Assembly (NCBI GenBank): GCA_016702555.1
Contig: JADJDV010000002.1
Coordinates: 371,767 to 435,766, forward strand
DNA length: 64,000 nucleotides
Direction of reading: 5' to 3'
From: Burkholderiales bacterium
GTDB taxonomy: Bacteria > Pseudomonadota > Gammaproteobacteria > Burkholderiales > Burkholderiaceae_C
The position numbers were made by a program, and so were the translations under genes. The number at the start of each line of letters is the position of its first letter. Within the stretch, counting starts at the first letter, position 1. Of this stretch, positions 46,085-54,578 are shown in pieces. A model generated the notes under the pieces. That model was not told the DNA's origin and made no database searches. It saw nothing but the letters and a program-made list of their open reading frames with translations.

Positions 46085-46969
46085 ATGACTTCCTCACCCT
46101 TATCGCGCCGCCAACTCGTGGGCCTGGTCGTGCTGACGCTCATGTGGGGCGTCAACTGGCCGATCATGAAGCTCTCGCTGCGCGAACTGGGGCCGCTGCA
46201 CTTTCGCGCCGTCACCATGGCGCTGGGGGCGCTCGGTCTGTTCCTGTTCTTCCGCTGGCAGGGCCTGCGCACGCTGCCGCGCGGCGGTGCCGAGTGGCGC
46301 CAGGTGGTGTGGCTGGGCCTGCCCAACATGCTGGGCTGGCACGCGCTGTCGATCTACGGGCTGGCGCACCTGCCGGCCGGGCGCGCGGCGGTGCTGGGCT
46401 TCACCATGCCGGTGTGGACGGTGGCGCTGGGCGTGCTGTTCTACGGCGAGCGCCTGACCGGCCGCCTGCTGCTGGCGGCGGTGGCGGTGCTGGCCGGCAT
46501 CACCTTGCTGCTGTGGAATGAGCTGGCGCAGCTGGCCGGGCAGCCGGCCGGCATCGCCTGGATGCAGGGCGCGGCGCTGGCTTGGGCGATCGGCACGTTG
46601 TGGATGCGCCGCGCCCTGCTGACGCTGCCGGCCGAGACCCTGGTGGTGTGGATGATGGCGCTGTCGGCCATCGTCATGAGCGTGCTGGCGCTGGCGCTGG
46701 AGCCCGCGCCCCGCTGGCGTTTCAGCGCGCCGATGTGGCTCAGCCTGGTGTGGGCGGTGCTGATCAACTACGGCGCCTCGCAGGTGATCTGGTTCCGGCT
46801 GGCGCGCGCCTTGCCGCCCAGCACCAGCGCCATGAGCGTGATGGCGGTGCCGCTGATCGGCACACTGAGCGCGCCGCTGATCGTGGGCGAGTGGCCGCAG
46901 TGGCAGGACCTGGCGGCCATGGCCTGCGTGGTGGTGGCGATTGGCGCGGTGCTGCTGCCGCGGCGCTGA
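46085..46969 (+). CDS. EamA/DMT-family transporter
   Basis: 294 residues from the ATG at 46085 (MTSSPLSRRQLVGLV). The frame is open further upstream but there it runs through the IS element. Ten helices in two EamA repeats are seen (LTLMWGVNWPIMKLSL at the first, WLSLVWAVLINYGASQVIWF in the second half). The exported metabolite is unknown. Expression may depend on an IS-borne or newly formed promoter. Confidence 0.85.
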   Translation: MTSSPLSRRQLVGLVVLTLMWGVNWPIMKLSLRELGPLHFRAVTMALGALGLFLFFRWQGLRTLPRGGAEWRQVVWLGLPNMLGWHALSIYGLAHLPAGRAAVLGFTMPVWTVALGVLFYGERLTGRLLLAAVAVLAGITLLLWNELAQLAGQPAGIAWMQGAALAWAIGTLWMRRALLTLPAETLVVWMMALSAIVMSVLALALEPAPRWRFSAPMWLSLVWAVLINYGASQVIWFRLARALPPSTSAMSVMAVPLIGTLSAPLIVGEWPQWQDLAAMACVVVAIGAVLLPRR

Positions 46970-47135
46970 GGCCAGATGGTGCCTGGCACCGTCACCACCT
47001 GGCGTTGCGTGTCGTCACGTTTTGACAAGTCCGTCCCAGGTTTCTGCCAAACTACGGGTTTTGGCCGCGCCCCCATCGATATCCGTTCGGTGGCGCGATT
47101 TCTTGGTTCGACACACCCTGCAGGAGCTGCAACCC

Positions 47136-47951
47136 ATGTACAGCAGAATTCTCGTCCCGGTCGATGGATCCGGCTTTTCGAATCAGATCCTGCCGCTGAC
47201 CGCCGCCATCGTGAAGAAGACCGGCGCGCAATTGGCGCTGTACCGCGCGGTCGAGAAGAGCGAGCAGCAAGGCCAGATCGAGCAAGAGTTGCAGGCGCTG
47301 GCCAGCGCGCACGGTGCGCAGGCGGTGTGCACGGTGGCGGGGGGGGACGTGGCCAAGGCGATCCTGGACGAGGCTGCGCGCGTGCCCGGCACGCTGGTGG
47401 CGATCACCTCGCACGGCCGCTCGGGCGTGATGCGCGCGGTGCTCGGCAGCACCGCGCTGAACGTGCTGCGCGCCGGCGGCAACCCGATCCTGGTGTACCG
47501 CCCCGACGAGGCGCGCGGCACCAGCGATGCGCCGTTGCCGCCGATCGAGCGCATCGTCGTTCCGCTTGATGGCAGCGCGCTGTCCGAGTCGATCCTGCCG
47601 CAGGCGATCGAGCTGGCCCGCTGGCTGGGTGCGCGCATGACGGTGGTGTCGGTGATCGACGAGGCCGCGGCCCGCGCCGCTGGCGTGGCCGCGGGCGACG
47701 TGATGGAGTCGAGCTACGTGCATTCGGTGGCAGCGCGCATCACGGCGCAGCATGGCATCGAGGACGTCGGCTGGGAGGTGTTGCACGGCGATCCGGCCGA
47801 GGCCATCCCGTCCTTCATGCGCGCCTGGCCCAACTCGATGCTGGCCATGACCACGCGCGGGCGCAGCGCGCTGAAGTCGGCCCTGGTGGGCAGCGTCACG
47901 GCGGCGGCGCTGCGCGAGGGCAACGTGGCGGTCTACACGCGCCTGCCGTGA
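47136..47951 (+). CDS. Tandem universal stress protein
   Basis: 271 residues with two Usp domains (1-125 and 140-271). Domain 1 has the ATP-binding pattern SHGRSGVMRAVLGSTA; domain 2 has TTRGRSALKSALVGSVT, similar but less canonical. CAGGAG lies upstream of the ATG at 47136, and a TTGACA lies at 47022 without a clear -10. Usp proteins help survival under starvation and other stresses. The 3' end overlaps the convergent broken MFS gene by 19 bp. Confidence 0.9.
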   Translation: MYSRILVPVDGSGFSNQILPLTAAIVKKTGAQLALYRAVEKSEQQGQIEQELQALASAHGAQAVCTVAGGDVAKAILDEAARVPGTLVAITSHGRSGVMRAVLGSTALNVLRAGGNPILVYRPDEARGTSDAPLPPIERIVVPLDGSALSESILPQAIELARWLGARMTVVSVIDEAAARAAGVAAGDVMESSYVHSVAARITAQHGIEDVGWEVLHGDPAEAIPSFMRAWPNSMLAMTTRGRSALKSALVGSVTAAALREGNVAVYTRLP

Positions 47952-49184
47952 GAAGGGGTGGGCGGGCGACCTGATGACCGCGCCAGCGCCTGCGCGCGCC
48001 ACAGCAGCGCCACGCCGAGCACGCTGATCAGGAGCAGCAGCGCCAGCCCCGGCGTGTAACCCCGCGCCGGCGACCACAGCAGGCCGACCGCCAGCGGCCG
48101 CCGCGCGCGCCAGCGCCAGCGGCACACCGAGCGCGCCGTTGAGGGCGCCGACCTGCGCCGCGCCGACGTACTGCGCCATTACCGTGCCCTTGACGATGGT
48201 CAGCATGCCGTTGCCGATGCCGAACAGCAGCACGAACAGCAGCGCCCCGCCCATGCGGCCGTCGCCCAGCAGCAGCGCCAGCAGGCCGAGCGGCACCAGC
48301 AGCGGCGCCCAGCGGTTGGTGGCGTGCACGTCCAGCCGCCGCTCGCCCAGGTACAGCAGCAGCCGGCCCAGCACCTGCAACACGCCAATACTGGCCGGCA
48401 GCGCGATGGCCCAGGCCGGCGGCAGGCCGCTTTCGCGCAGCAGACTGACCAGGTGCGGCGGCAGCGCCGCCGTGGCGGCCAGCAGCAGCACGATGAAGGC
48501 GCCCAGGCGCCAGTACACCGGGCTGCGCAGTTGCGCGGCCAGCGTGCCGTGCGCGCTGACGTCGTCGTCGCCCGTGGGCGGCTCGACCTCGGCCGGCGGC
48601 GCGCCGCGCAGCAGCCAGGCGTGCAGCGGCGCGCACAGCAGCAGGTGCAGCGCCGCCAGCATCCAGGACGCGGCGCGCCAGTCGAAGGCGCGGATCAGCG
48701 CGTCGATGAGCGGGATGAACACCGTGCTGGCCAGCCCGCCCAGAAAGGTGATGGTGATGATGGCGCGCCGGAAATCGGCCGGGTAGCGCCGTGTCACCAC
48801 CGCGAACACCGGCGGGTACAGCGTGGCCGACAGCCCCAGGCCGAGCGCGATCCAGACGGCGTAGAAGCCCGCCAGCGAGCCGACAAAGCCGTGCGCCAGC
48901 AGGCCGGCGGCCAGCAGCAGCGAGCCGGCGGTCATCACCACGCGCTCGCGGCCGCGGTCGATCCAGCGGCCAATCGCGTAGGCCGCCAGCCCCTCGGCCA
49001 GCAGCGCCAGGCTGAACGCCAGCGAGGATTGCGCGCGGCTTAAGGCCAGGCTGCGCTCGACCGGCTCCATGAACAGCGCAAAACCGTAGAACACGCTGCC
49101 CCAGCTGATCAGTTGCAGTGCCGACAGCCCGAGCACCAGCGTGCGCGGTGACAGCGCGGGTGCGGCGGCGGGTGGGGGCGGCAT
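47933..49184 (-). pseudogene. MFS transporter, frameshifted near the 3' end
   Basis: The start at 49184 gives a good 12-helix MFS protein (LGLSALQLISWGSVFYGFAL; later FGIGNGMLTIVKGTVMAQYVG) up to GVPLALARA. There the frame breaks into Ala/Gly-rich nonsense that runs far into the neighbouring gene. The family ending PLAVGLLWSPARGYTPGL to the stop at 47933 is in the next frame. A net gain of one base (or loss of two) in the GC tract 48091-48110 explains it. It may be a real mutation or a sequencing error in a GC-rich tract. Substrate unknown. Confidence 0.78.
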
Positions 49185-49399
49185 GGCGGGCGGGTGGGGC
49201 GGCGCTTGTGGCGGCAGCGTGTCGCACGGCGTTCATCGTAGCGGCACCACGGCGGGCGCCGGCCTGGCTGCGGCCGCGGTCGCCATGCCTGTGCTTGAAG
49301 TAGGGAATCGCCACGCCAGCGCGGCGGCTGCGTGCATCAGCGGTGATGATCGGCACAGCGCTGCCGCCCGTCGCCGCGCACGCTGTGATGGAGGCCCCG

Positions 49400-50089
49400 A
49401 TGCAGAACCCGCCCGCAACCCACGCCGAACCCTTGTCCCGCAGCGCCGCCGTGCCGCGCCGCGATGCCGGCATGCCGGCCTTCTTCGACGACGCGCCGAC
49501 GCTGACCGTGCGCGATCCGCTGGCGGCCTTTCTGGGCGCCGCCGACGACGGCGTGATGCAGTACACCTACGCCGATGCCGTGCGCCTGGCCGGGCACTCC
49601 TGCCCCACGGTGGCGGGCGCCTACCTGATGGCGCTGCACGGCCTGCGCGCGCTGTACGGCGACCAGCTGCCTGAGCGCGGCAACGTCGAGGTGTTCATGC
49701 GCGACGCGCCCGACAGCGGCACCACCGGCGTCATCGCCACGGTGCTGCAGCTGCTCACCGGCGCCGCCGCCGAGACCGGTTTTCACGGCATCGGGCCCGG
49801 CGGGCGCTTCGCGCGCCATCAGTTGCTGAACTATGGCGAGCCGGTGCAGGGCGTGCTGGCGCTGCGCCGCCGCGACACCGGCCAGACCGTCCACGTCGAG
49901 ATGGACGCCGCCATCGTGCCCTGGCCCGAGGAGATGAAGGCCTTGCTGCCGCGTGTGGTGACCGGCCGCGCCGCGCCCGCCGACGAGCAGCGCTTTGGCG
50001 AACTGTGGCAGGACCGCGTGCGCCGCATGCTCATCGACCATGCGGACGACGCCAGGTTGATCCTGGTCGAGAGCGCGGACGCCGCTTGA
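49400..50089 (+). CDS. FmdE-like conserved protein
   Basis: 229 residues from the ATG at 49400, with GGAG just upstream; an earlier in-frame ATG at 49343 lacks a binding site. The motif VRLAGHSCPTVAGAYLMALHG resembles the FmdE family (GHxCPG-type motif; quoted here as AGHSCPTVAGAYLM). The FmdE name comes from formylmethanofuran dehydrogenase operons, but many members are outside methanogenesis. His and Cys of this motif could bind a metal or haem. A role here is unknown. It is convergent with the phosphoesterase gene, 7 bp apart. Confidence 0.6.
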   Translation: MQNPPATHAEPLSRSAAVPRRDAGMPAFFDDAPTLTVRDPLAAFLGAADDGVMQYTYADAVRLAGHSCPTVAGAYLMALHGLRALYGDQLPERGNVEVFMRDAPDSGTTGVIATVLQLLTGAAAETGFHGIGPGGRFARHQLLNYGEPVQGVLALRRRDTGQTVHVEMDAAIVPWPEEMKALLPRVVTGRAAPADEQRFGELWQDRVRRMLIDHADDARLILVESADAA

Positions 50090-50096
50090 GGCGCGC

Positions 50097-50861
50097 TCAG
50101 CCCACTTCCACCGTCAGCAAGGGGTCGAAGCGCGCGTTTTCGTTGACGCCGTCCTTGGCGTAGCCGCGCGAATTGCACAGCACGCGCGTGCCGTGCACGC
50201 GGTAGTCGAAGCTGTCGTGCGTGTGGCCATGGATCCACAGCGCGGCGCGCCGGTCGCGCAGCAGGTGATCGGCGTCGGAGACGAAGCAGGCGTTCAGCGG
50301 CGAGCCGGCGAAGCGCGGATGGATGCTCTGGCACGACGGCGCGTGGTGCGTGATCACCACCGTCGGGCCGGCGTGCGGCGCGTCGAGCTGCCGATCCAGC
50401 CAGGCGGCGTGGCGCGCAAAGCGCGCGGCGGCGTCGTGGGGCGTGAACAGCGCATCGCCATCCGCGCGCCGCCGGATGCGGCTGAAGTCGCGCACCAGTT
50501 GCTGCGCCATCTCGATCGCCTGCTGGCGCTCCTGCTCGGTGGCGAACAGCCCGAAGTCGGACCACAGTGTGCTGCCCAGAAAGCGCACGCCATCGATCAC
50601 GATCGCCTCGTCGTCCAGCAGACGCACCGCCGTGCCGGCGCACAGGCGCCGGAATTCGGCCACCGTGCCGTCCAGGCTGCCGCCGTAGAACTCGTGGTTG
50701 CCCAGCACGTACAGCACCGGCTTGCCGAAGCGTTGTGCCCAGGACACCGCCGCGGCCGGGCGCGCGATGTCGCCGGCCAGCACCACCAGGTTGGCGTCGG
50801 TGCGCGGCGGCTCCAGCGCGCCCACGCCCAGGTGCAGGTCGGACAGGATGTGCAGCTTCAC
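50097..50861 (-). CDS. Calcineurin-like metallophosphoesterase
   Basis: 254 residues from a GTG at 50861 whose GTGA overlaps the stop of the PAS gene. The metal-binding motifs appear in order: SDLHLG, LAGDIARP, LGNHEFY, ITHHAPS and HGHTHD. It should be a soluble two-metal phosphatase or phosphodiesterase. The substrate is unknown. Coupling to the PAS gene suggests a sensory or nucleotide-signal link, by inference only. Confidence 0.9.
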   Translation of the reverse strand: MKLHILSDLHLGVGALEPPRTDANLVVLAGDIARPAAAVSWAQRFGKPVLYVLGNHEFYGGSLDGTVAEFRRLCAGTAVRLLDDEAIVIDGVRFLGSTLWSDFGLFATEQERQQAIEMAQQLVRDFSRIRRRADGDALFTPHDAAARFARHAAWLDRQLDAPHAGPTVVITHHAPSCQSIHPRFAGSPLNACFVSDADHLLRDRRAALWIHGHTHDSFDYRVHGTRVLCNSRGYAKDGVNENARFDPLLTVEVG

Positions 50862-51298
50862 ACAGCACCGCCGGTGGCGGCCGCCTGACGTGCTTTCTCG
50901 GCCAGGTAGCGCTCGGTCGCGTCGCGCGCCATCGCGACCGAGCCAAGCACGCTGCCGGCGTCGTCCAGGACCACGCCGAAGCTCATGTCCACGTACAGCT
51001 TGCGGCCGTCCTCCTTGTGGGTGCCGCGCGTGGTGCGCACCTGGGCGCCGTGGCTGGTGGCGCCGCGCGCCATGGCGCGCTCGAAACCGCGCCAGTGCGC
51101 GGCGCGCAGGCGCTCGGGAATGATCAGGTCCAGGCTCTGGCCGAGCGCCTCGGCGGCGCTGAAGCCGAATACGGCCTCGGCCCCCGGGTTCCAGGCACGG
51201 ATGACGCCCTCGCGGTCGGCGTAGATCAGCGCGTCGGGCGTGTCGATCAGGATGCGGCGCCAGGGCGCGTCGGGGGTGGCTGGCGTCTGGTCGGTCAT
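50858..51298 (-). CDS. Stand-alone PAS domain protein
   Basis: 146 residues, a single PAS fold: DTPDALIYADREGVIRAWNPGAEAVFG, cited here by its core VIRAWNPGAEAVFG, then LIIPERLRAAHWRGF and a PAC-like end VLGSVAMARDATERYL. No output domain is fused. In other bacteria such short PAS proteins bind haem, flavin or small ligands. The next gene, a metallophosphoesterase, overlaps its stop. Confidence 0.85.
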   Translation of the reverse strand: MTDQTPATPDAPWRRILIDTPDALIYADREGVIRAWNPGAEAVFGFSAAEALGQSLDLIIPERLRAAHWRGFERAMARGATSHGAQVRTTRGTHKEDGRKLYVDMSFGVVLDDAGSVLGSVAMARDATERYLAEKARQAAATGGAV

Positions 51299-51468
51299 GG
51301 CGGGCTCCTGCAGGTGGATGGCGGCCCATGCGGTGATGGCGCATGCTGGCGATCCAGGGATTTCTAGCATGGCACCCTGGCTTGCCGAATTTCCCTTCAC
51401 AAAGACCATGCTCATGACCGCACTGACCTGACTGAACTGCGGCGTCCCATTGTGCGCATAGCCGGTCA

Positions 51469-51487
51469 CGTTCAAGAAGTTTGAACG
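51469..51487. promoter_or_regulatory. Candidate operator before the DOPA dioxygenase gene
   Basis: CGTTCAA (51469-51475) and TTGAACG (51481-51487) flank GAAGT, in the 247-bp divergent spacer between the PAS gene and the dioxygenase gene. A dyad of this size could bind a dimeric regulator. No regulator is encoded next to it. Confidence 0.35.
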
Positions 51488-51545
51488 CCGTCGTGAGAAT
51501 TCCTGACTTGCACGACCGGGAATCAGCGGCAAACTGGGCCTCATC

Positions 51546-52367
51546 ATGAACACAATCCCCACCACCCGCCAACCCACTCTTTTCATCCCGCACGGCGCTG
51601 GCCCGTGCTTTTTCATGGACTGGAACCCGAAAGACGCCTGGGACAAGACCGCCGCCTTCCTGCGCGGCATTCCGGCCAGCCTGCCGGAAAAGCCAAAGGC
51701 CATCCTGCTGGTCACGGCGCACTGGTTGGCGCCGCAACCGAGCATGAGCAGCGCCGCGCAGCCGGGCATGCTGTTCGACTACTACGGCTTTCCGCCGCAT
51801 ACCTACGAACTGCAATACCCCGCGCCCGGCGCGCCGGCGCTGGCCGATCGCGTCAGCGGCCTGCTGACCGAGGCCGGCTTTGCCCCGGTGCAGGACACCG
51901 AGCGCGGCTATGACCACGGCGGCTTCATTCCGCTGAAGGTGGCGTTCCCCGATGCCGAGGTGCCGGTGTTGCAACTGTCGCTGCTGCAAAGCCTGGACGC
52001 CGCCGAGCACGTCAGGCTGGGCCGTGCGCTGGCGCCGCTGCGCGACGAGGGCGTGCTGATCATCGGCAGCGGCATGAGCTACCACAACATGCGCGGCTAT
52101 GGCGATCCACGCTCCACCCCCATCGCCGCCGAGTTCGACCGCTGGCTGGGCGAGACCGTGGCCCTGCCCGCTGCCGAGCGCAATCAACGCCTGGCCGACT
52201 GGGCCACGGCCAGCGGCCCGGCCGGCCGCCTGTCGCACCCGCCGCGCGCCGAGGAGCACCTGCTGCCGCTGCACGTGGTGGCCGGCGCGGCCGGCGACGG
52301 CATGGGGCGCCAGGTGTTTACCGACAATGTGATGGCCGTGGACATCTCGGCCTTCCGTTTCGATTGA
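51546..52367 (+). CDS. ygiD: LigB-family 4,5-DOPA-extradiol-dioxygenase-like protein
   Basis: 273 residues. Metal-ligand histidines of the DODA/YgiD group are visible: His16 (FIPHGAGP), His59 (VTAHWL) and later histidines in DHGGFIPL, GMSYHNMRG and EEHLLPLHVV. E. coli YgiD is a zinc-binding ring-cleaving dioxygenase homologue with DOPA activity. The natural substrate in bacteria is unclear. The aldo-keto reductase gene starts 23 bp downstream and is likely co-transcribed. Confidence 0.9.
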   Translation: MNTIPTTRQPTLFIPHGAGPCFFMDWNPKDAWDKTAAFLRGIPASLPEKPKAILLVTAHWLAPQPSMSSAAQPGMLFDYYGFPPHTYELQYPAPGAPALADRVSGLLTEAGFAPVQDTERGYDHGGFIPLKVAFPDAEVPVLQLSLLQSLDAAEHVRLGRALAPLRDEGVLIIGSGMSYHNMRGYGDPRSTPIAAEFDRWLGETVALPAAERNQRLADWATASGPAGRLSHPPRAEEHLLPLHVVAGAAGDGMGRQVFTDNVMAVDISAFRFD

Positions 52368-52390
52368 GTCTGCATGAAGGAGTTGCCCGC

Positions 52391-53368
52391 GTGAGCACCA
52401 CCGCCCACTTCCGCCCTGTCGCCGACACCGGCCTGTCGATCGCCCCGCTGGTGTTTGGCGGCAATGTGTTCGGCTGGACGGCCGACCGCGCCACCAGCTT
52501 TGCCCTCCTCGACCGCCTGCTCGATGCCGGGCTGACGACCATCGACACGGCAGACCTTTATTCGCGCTGGGCGCCCGGTAACCAGGGCGGCGAGTCGGAA
52601 ACGCTGATTGGCGACTGGATGCACCAGCGCGGCGTGCGCGAGCGCATCCAGCTCATCACCAAGGTCGGCTCCGACATGGGCGATGCCGGCACCGGCCTGT
52701 CGGCCGCGCACATCGAGCGCGCGGCGGAAGCCTCGCTGAAGCGCCTGCGCACCGACCGCATCGACATCTACTTCTCGCACCGTCCCGACGACAGCGTGCC
52801 GCAGGCCGAGACGCTGGCCGCCTATCAGCGCCTGATCGCGGCCGGCAAGGTGCGCGTCATCGGCGCCAGCAACTTCAGCGTGGCGCAGCTGCGCGAGGCG
52901 CTGGCGCTGGCCCGCTCGCAAGGCCTGCCGCGCTACGACATCCTGCAGCCCGGCTACAACCTGTTCGACCGCGCCGACTACGAAGGCGCGCTTTGCCAGC
53001 TGGCGATCGAGCAGGGTCTGGCCGTCATTCCGTTCTACGCGCTGGCCGCCGGGTTTCTGACCGGCAAATACCGCCGCCAGGCCGATCTGGCGCAAAGCCC
53101 GCGCGGCGCCGCCATTGGCCAGAAGTACCTGAACCCGCGCGGCCTGCGCATCCTGGCCGCGCTGGACGAGGTGGCCGCGCGCCACGCCGCCCAGCCCGGC
53201 GAAGTGGCGCTGGCCTGGCTGATGGCGCGCCCCGGCGTCACCGCACCAATCGCCAGCGCCAGCCGCGTCGAGCAGATCGATGGCCTGGTCGCCGCCATGC
53301 GCCTGGCCCTGGGCGCTGGCGACATCGCCGCGCTCGATGCGGCCAGCGCGCCGGAAGCCGCGCCATGA
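52391..53368 (+). CDS. Aldo-keto reductase
   Basis: 325 residues from the GTG at 52391, chosen for AAGGAG 8 bases upstream. The TIM-barrel AKR signature is present: DTADLYSRW with the catalytic Tyr, LITKVGSDM with the Lys and YFSHRPDD with the His, then the nucleotide-binding IGASNFS and IASASRVEQ. It should reduce aldehydes or ketones with NADPH. Pairing with a ring-cleaving dioxygenase hints at aromatic or quinone detoxification, by inference. Confidence 0.9.
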   Translation: MSTTAHFRPVADTGLSIAPLVFGGNVFGWTADRATSFALLDRLLDAGLTTIDTADLYSRWAPGNQGGESETLIGDWMHQRGVRERIQLITKVGSDMGDAGTGLSAAHIERAAEASLKRLRTDRIDIYFSHRPDDSVPQAETLAAYQRLIAAGKVRVIGASNFSVAQLREALALARSQGLPRYDILQPGYNLFDRADYEGALCQLAIEQGLAVIPFYALAAGFLTGKYRRQADLAQSPRGAAIGQKYLNPRGLRILAALDEVAARHAAQPGEVALAWLMARPGVTAPIASASRVEQIDGLVAAMRLALGAGDIAALDAASAPEAAP

Positions 53369-53470
53369 GCGTGCCCAGCGCCACCAGCGCCACCGGCTAA
53401 GGCCAGCTCAATACGCCACGGTGCGGCAACTTGGCTACATTGGCGCACTTCGGCAGGAAAGGAGCGCCCC

Positions 53471-54538
53471 GTGAGCAAAGCCTTGCGTTGGTCGGAAAAG
53501 TGGTTCCAGCGTGGGCTGTGGCTGGTGGCAATCGTGTTCGCGGGCTTCCTGATCGGGCTCGGCGGCACCATCGTGGGCGATTTGCCCAAGGTCGAATCGG
53601 CGCGCTCGATCGAGGATTTCATGGACCCGGCCGCGACCGCGGCGGCGCGCGCCACCATCGCCGAGGCCGAGCGCCGCGCGCAGTCGGCCAGCGACGCGCT
53701 GGAGCAGGCGCGGCTGAAGCTGCAGGTGGCGCAATCGGACGTCGGCAACGCGCGCCAGGGCTTCAGCAACTGGATCGCCACGCGGCACGCCACCGAACGC
53801 GCCGAGCAGGACCCGGAGTTGATCCGGCGTACCCAGGCGCTGGACGAGCTGCAGGCGCGCGAGCGCGCCGCCCGGGCCGAGGTCGAGCGCCAGCAGCAGG
53901 CCCTGCTCGACGCGCGCCAGGCCGGCGACGGCGCGCAGCGCCGCCTGAGCGAGATGCGTGAGGCGGCGCAGGGTACCTTCGAGCGCGCCCTGCGCACGCA
54001 GGAGTTGCGCGTGTTCGGCTACCGGCTGGCGCTGACACTGCCGCTGCTGGTGCTCGCCGGCTGGCTGTTCAAGCGGCAGCGGCAGAGCCGCTGGTGGCCG
54101 TTCGTGTGGGGCTTCGTCCTGTTCGCGTTGTTTGCCTTCTTCGTCGAACTGGTGCCTTACCTGCCCAGCTATGGCGGCTACGTGCGTTACCTCGTCGGCA
54201 TCGTGCTGACCGCCCTGGTGGGGCGCTGGGCCATCGTCGCGCTGCAGAACTACCTGGAACGCCAGCGCGCCGCCGAAGCGCGCCCCGACGCGCAACGGCG
54301 TGAGGAGCTCGGCTACGACACCGCGCTGGCGCGCATGACCAAGGGCGTATGTCCTGGCTGCGAGCGAGCGCTGGACCTGAAAGACCCGGCGCTCGACTTC
54401 TGCCCGCACTGCGGCATCGGCCTGTTCGACCACTGCGGGCATTGCCGGCAGCGCAAGAACGCGTTCTCGCGCTTCTGCCAGGCTTGTGGCACGCCGGTGG
54501 CAGCGGACGACGCGGCGGGCGAGCAGGCACCGGCCTGA
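53471..54538 (+). CDS. Membrane protein with coiled coil and double zinc ribbon
   Basis: 355 residues from a GTG at 53471 with AAAGGAG upstream. Layout: one membrane helix (13-36), a long Ala/Arg/Glu coiled coil (about 52-175), three further helices (about 183-255) and a C-terminal pair of zinc ribbons with four CxxC knuckles (CPGC, CPHC, CGHC, CQAC). Close homologues in Burkholderiales are sometimes labelled serine endopeptidase, but I see no protease motif. The cytoplasmic zinc ribbons suggest binding to a protein or nucleic acid. Function unknown. Confidence 0.75.
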   Translation: MSKALRWSEKWFQRGLWLVAIVFAGFLIGLGGTIVGDLPKVESARSIEDFMDPAATAAARATIAEAERRAQSASDALEQARLKLQVAQSDVGNARQGFSNWIATRHATERAEQDPELIRRTQALDELQARERAARAEVERQQQALLDARQAGDGAQRRLSEMREAAQGTFERALRTQELRVFGYRLALTLPLLVLAGWLFKRQRQSRWWPFVWGFVLFALFAFFVELVPYLPSYGGYVRYLVGIVLTALVGRWAIVALQNYLERQRAAEARPDAQRREELGYDTALARMTKGVCPGCERALDLKDPALDFCPHCGIGLFDHCGHCRQRKNAFSRFCQACGTPVAADDAAGEQAPA

Positions 54539-54578
54539 ACGGGCTCAGCCTGGAAACGGCAGCGGACCGCTTCTCGGC

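Noticed and set aside
47022..47050. TTGACA upstream of the universal stress protein as a full promoter
   Set aside because: The hexamer at the right distance (TGCCAA) is a poor -10, so I did not list it as a promoter.
47052..48090. Continuation of the MFS frame on the minus strand across the universal stress gene
   Set aside because: It is read-through after a frameshift and lies antisense to a well-supported gene.
49185..49399. A gene in the spacer between the broken MFS gene and the FmdE-like gene
   Set aside because: The short frames here have no start signal or recognisable sequence.
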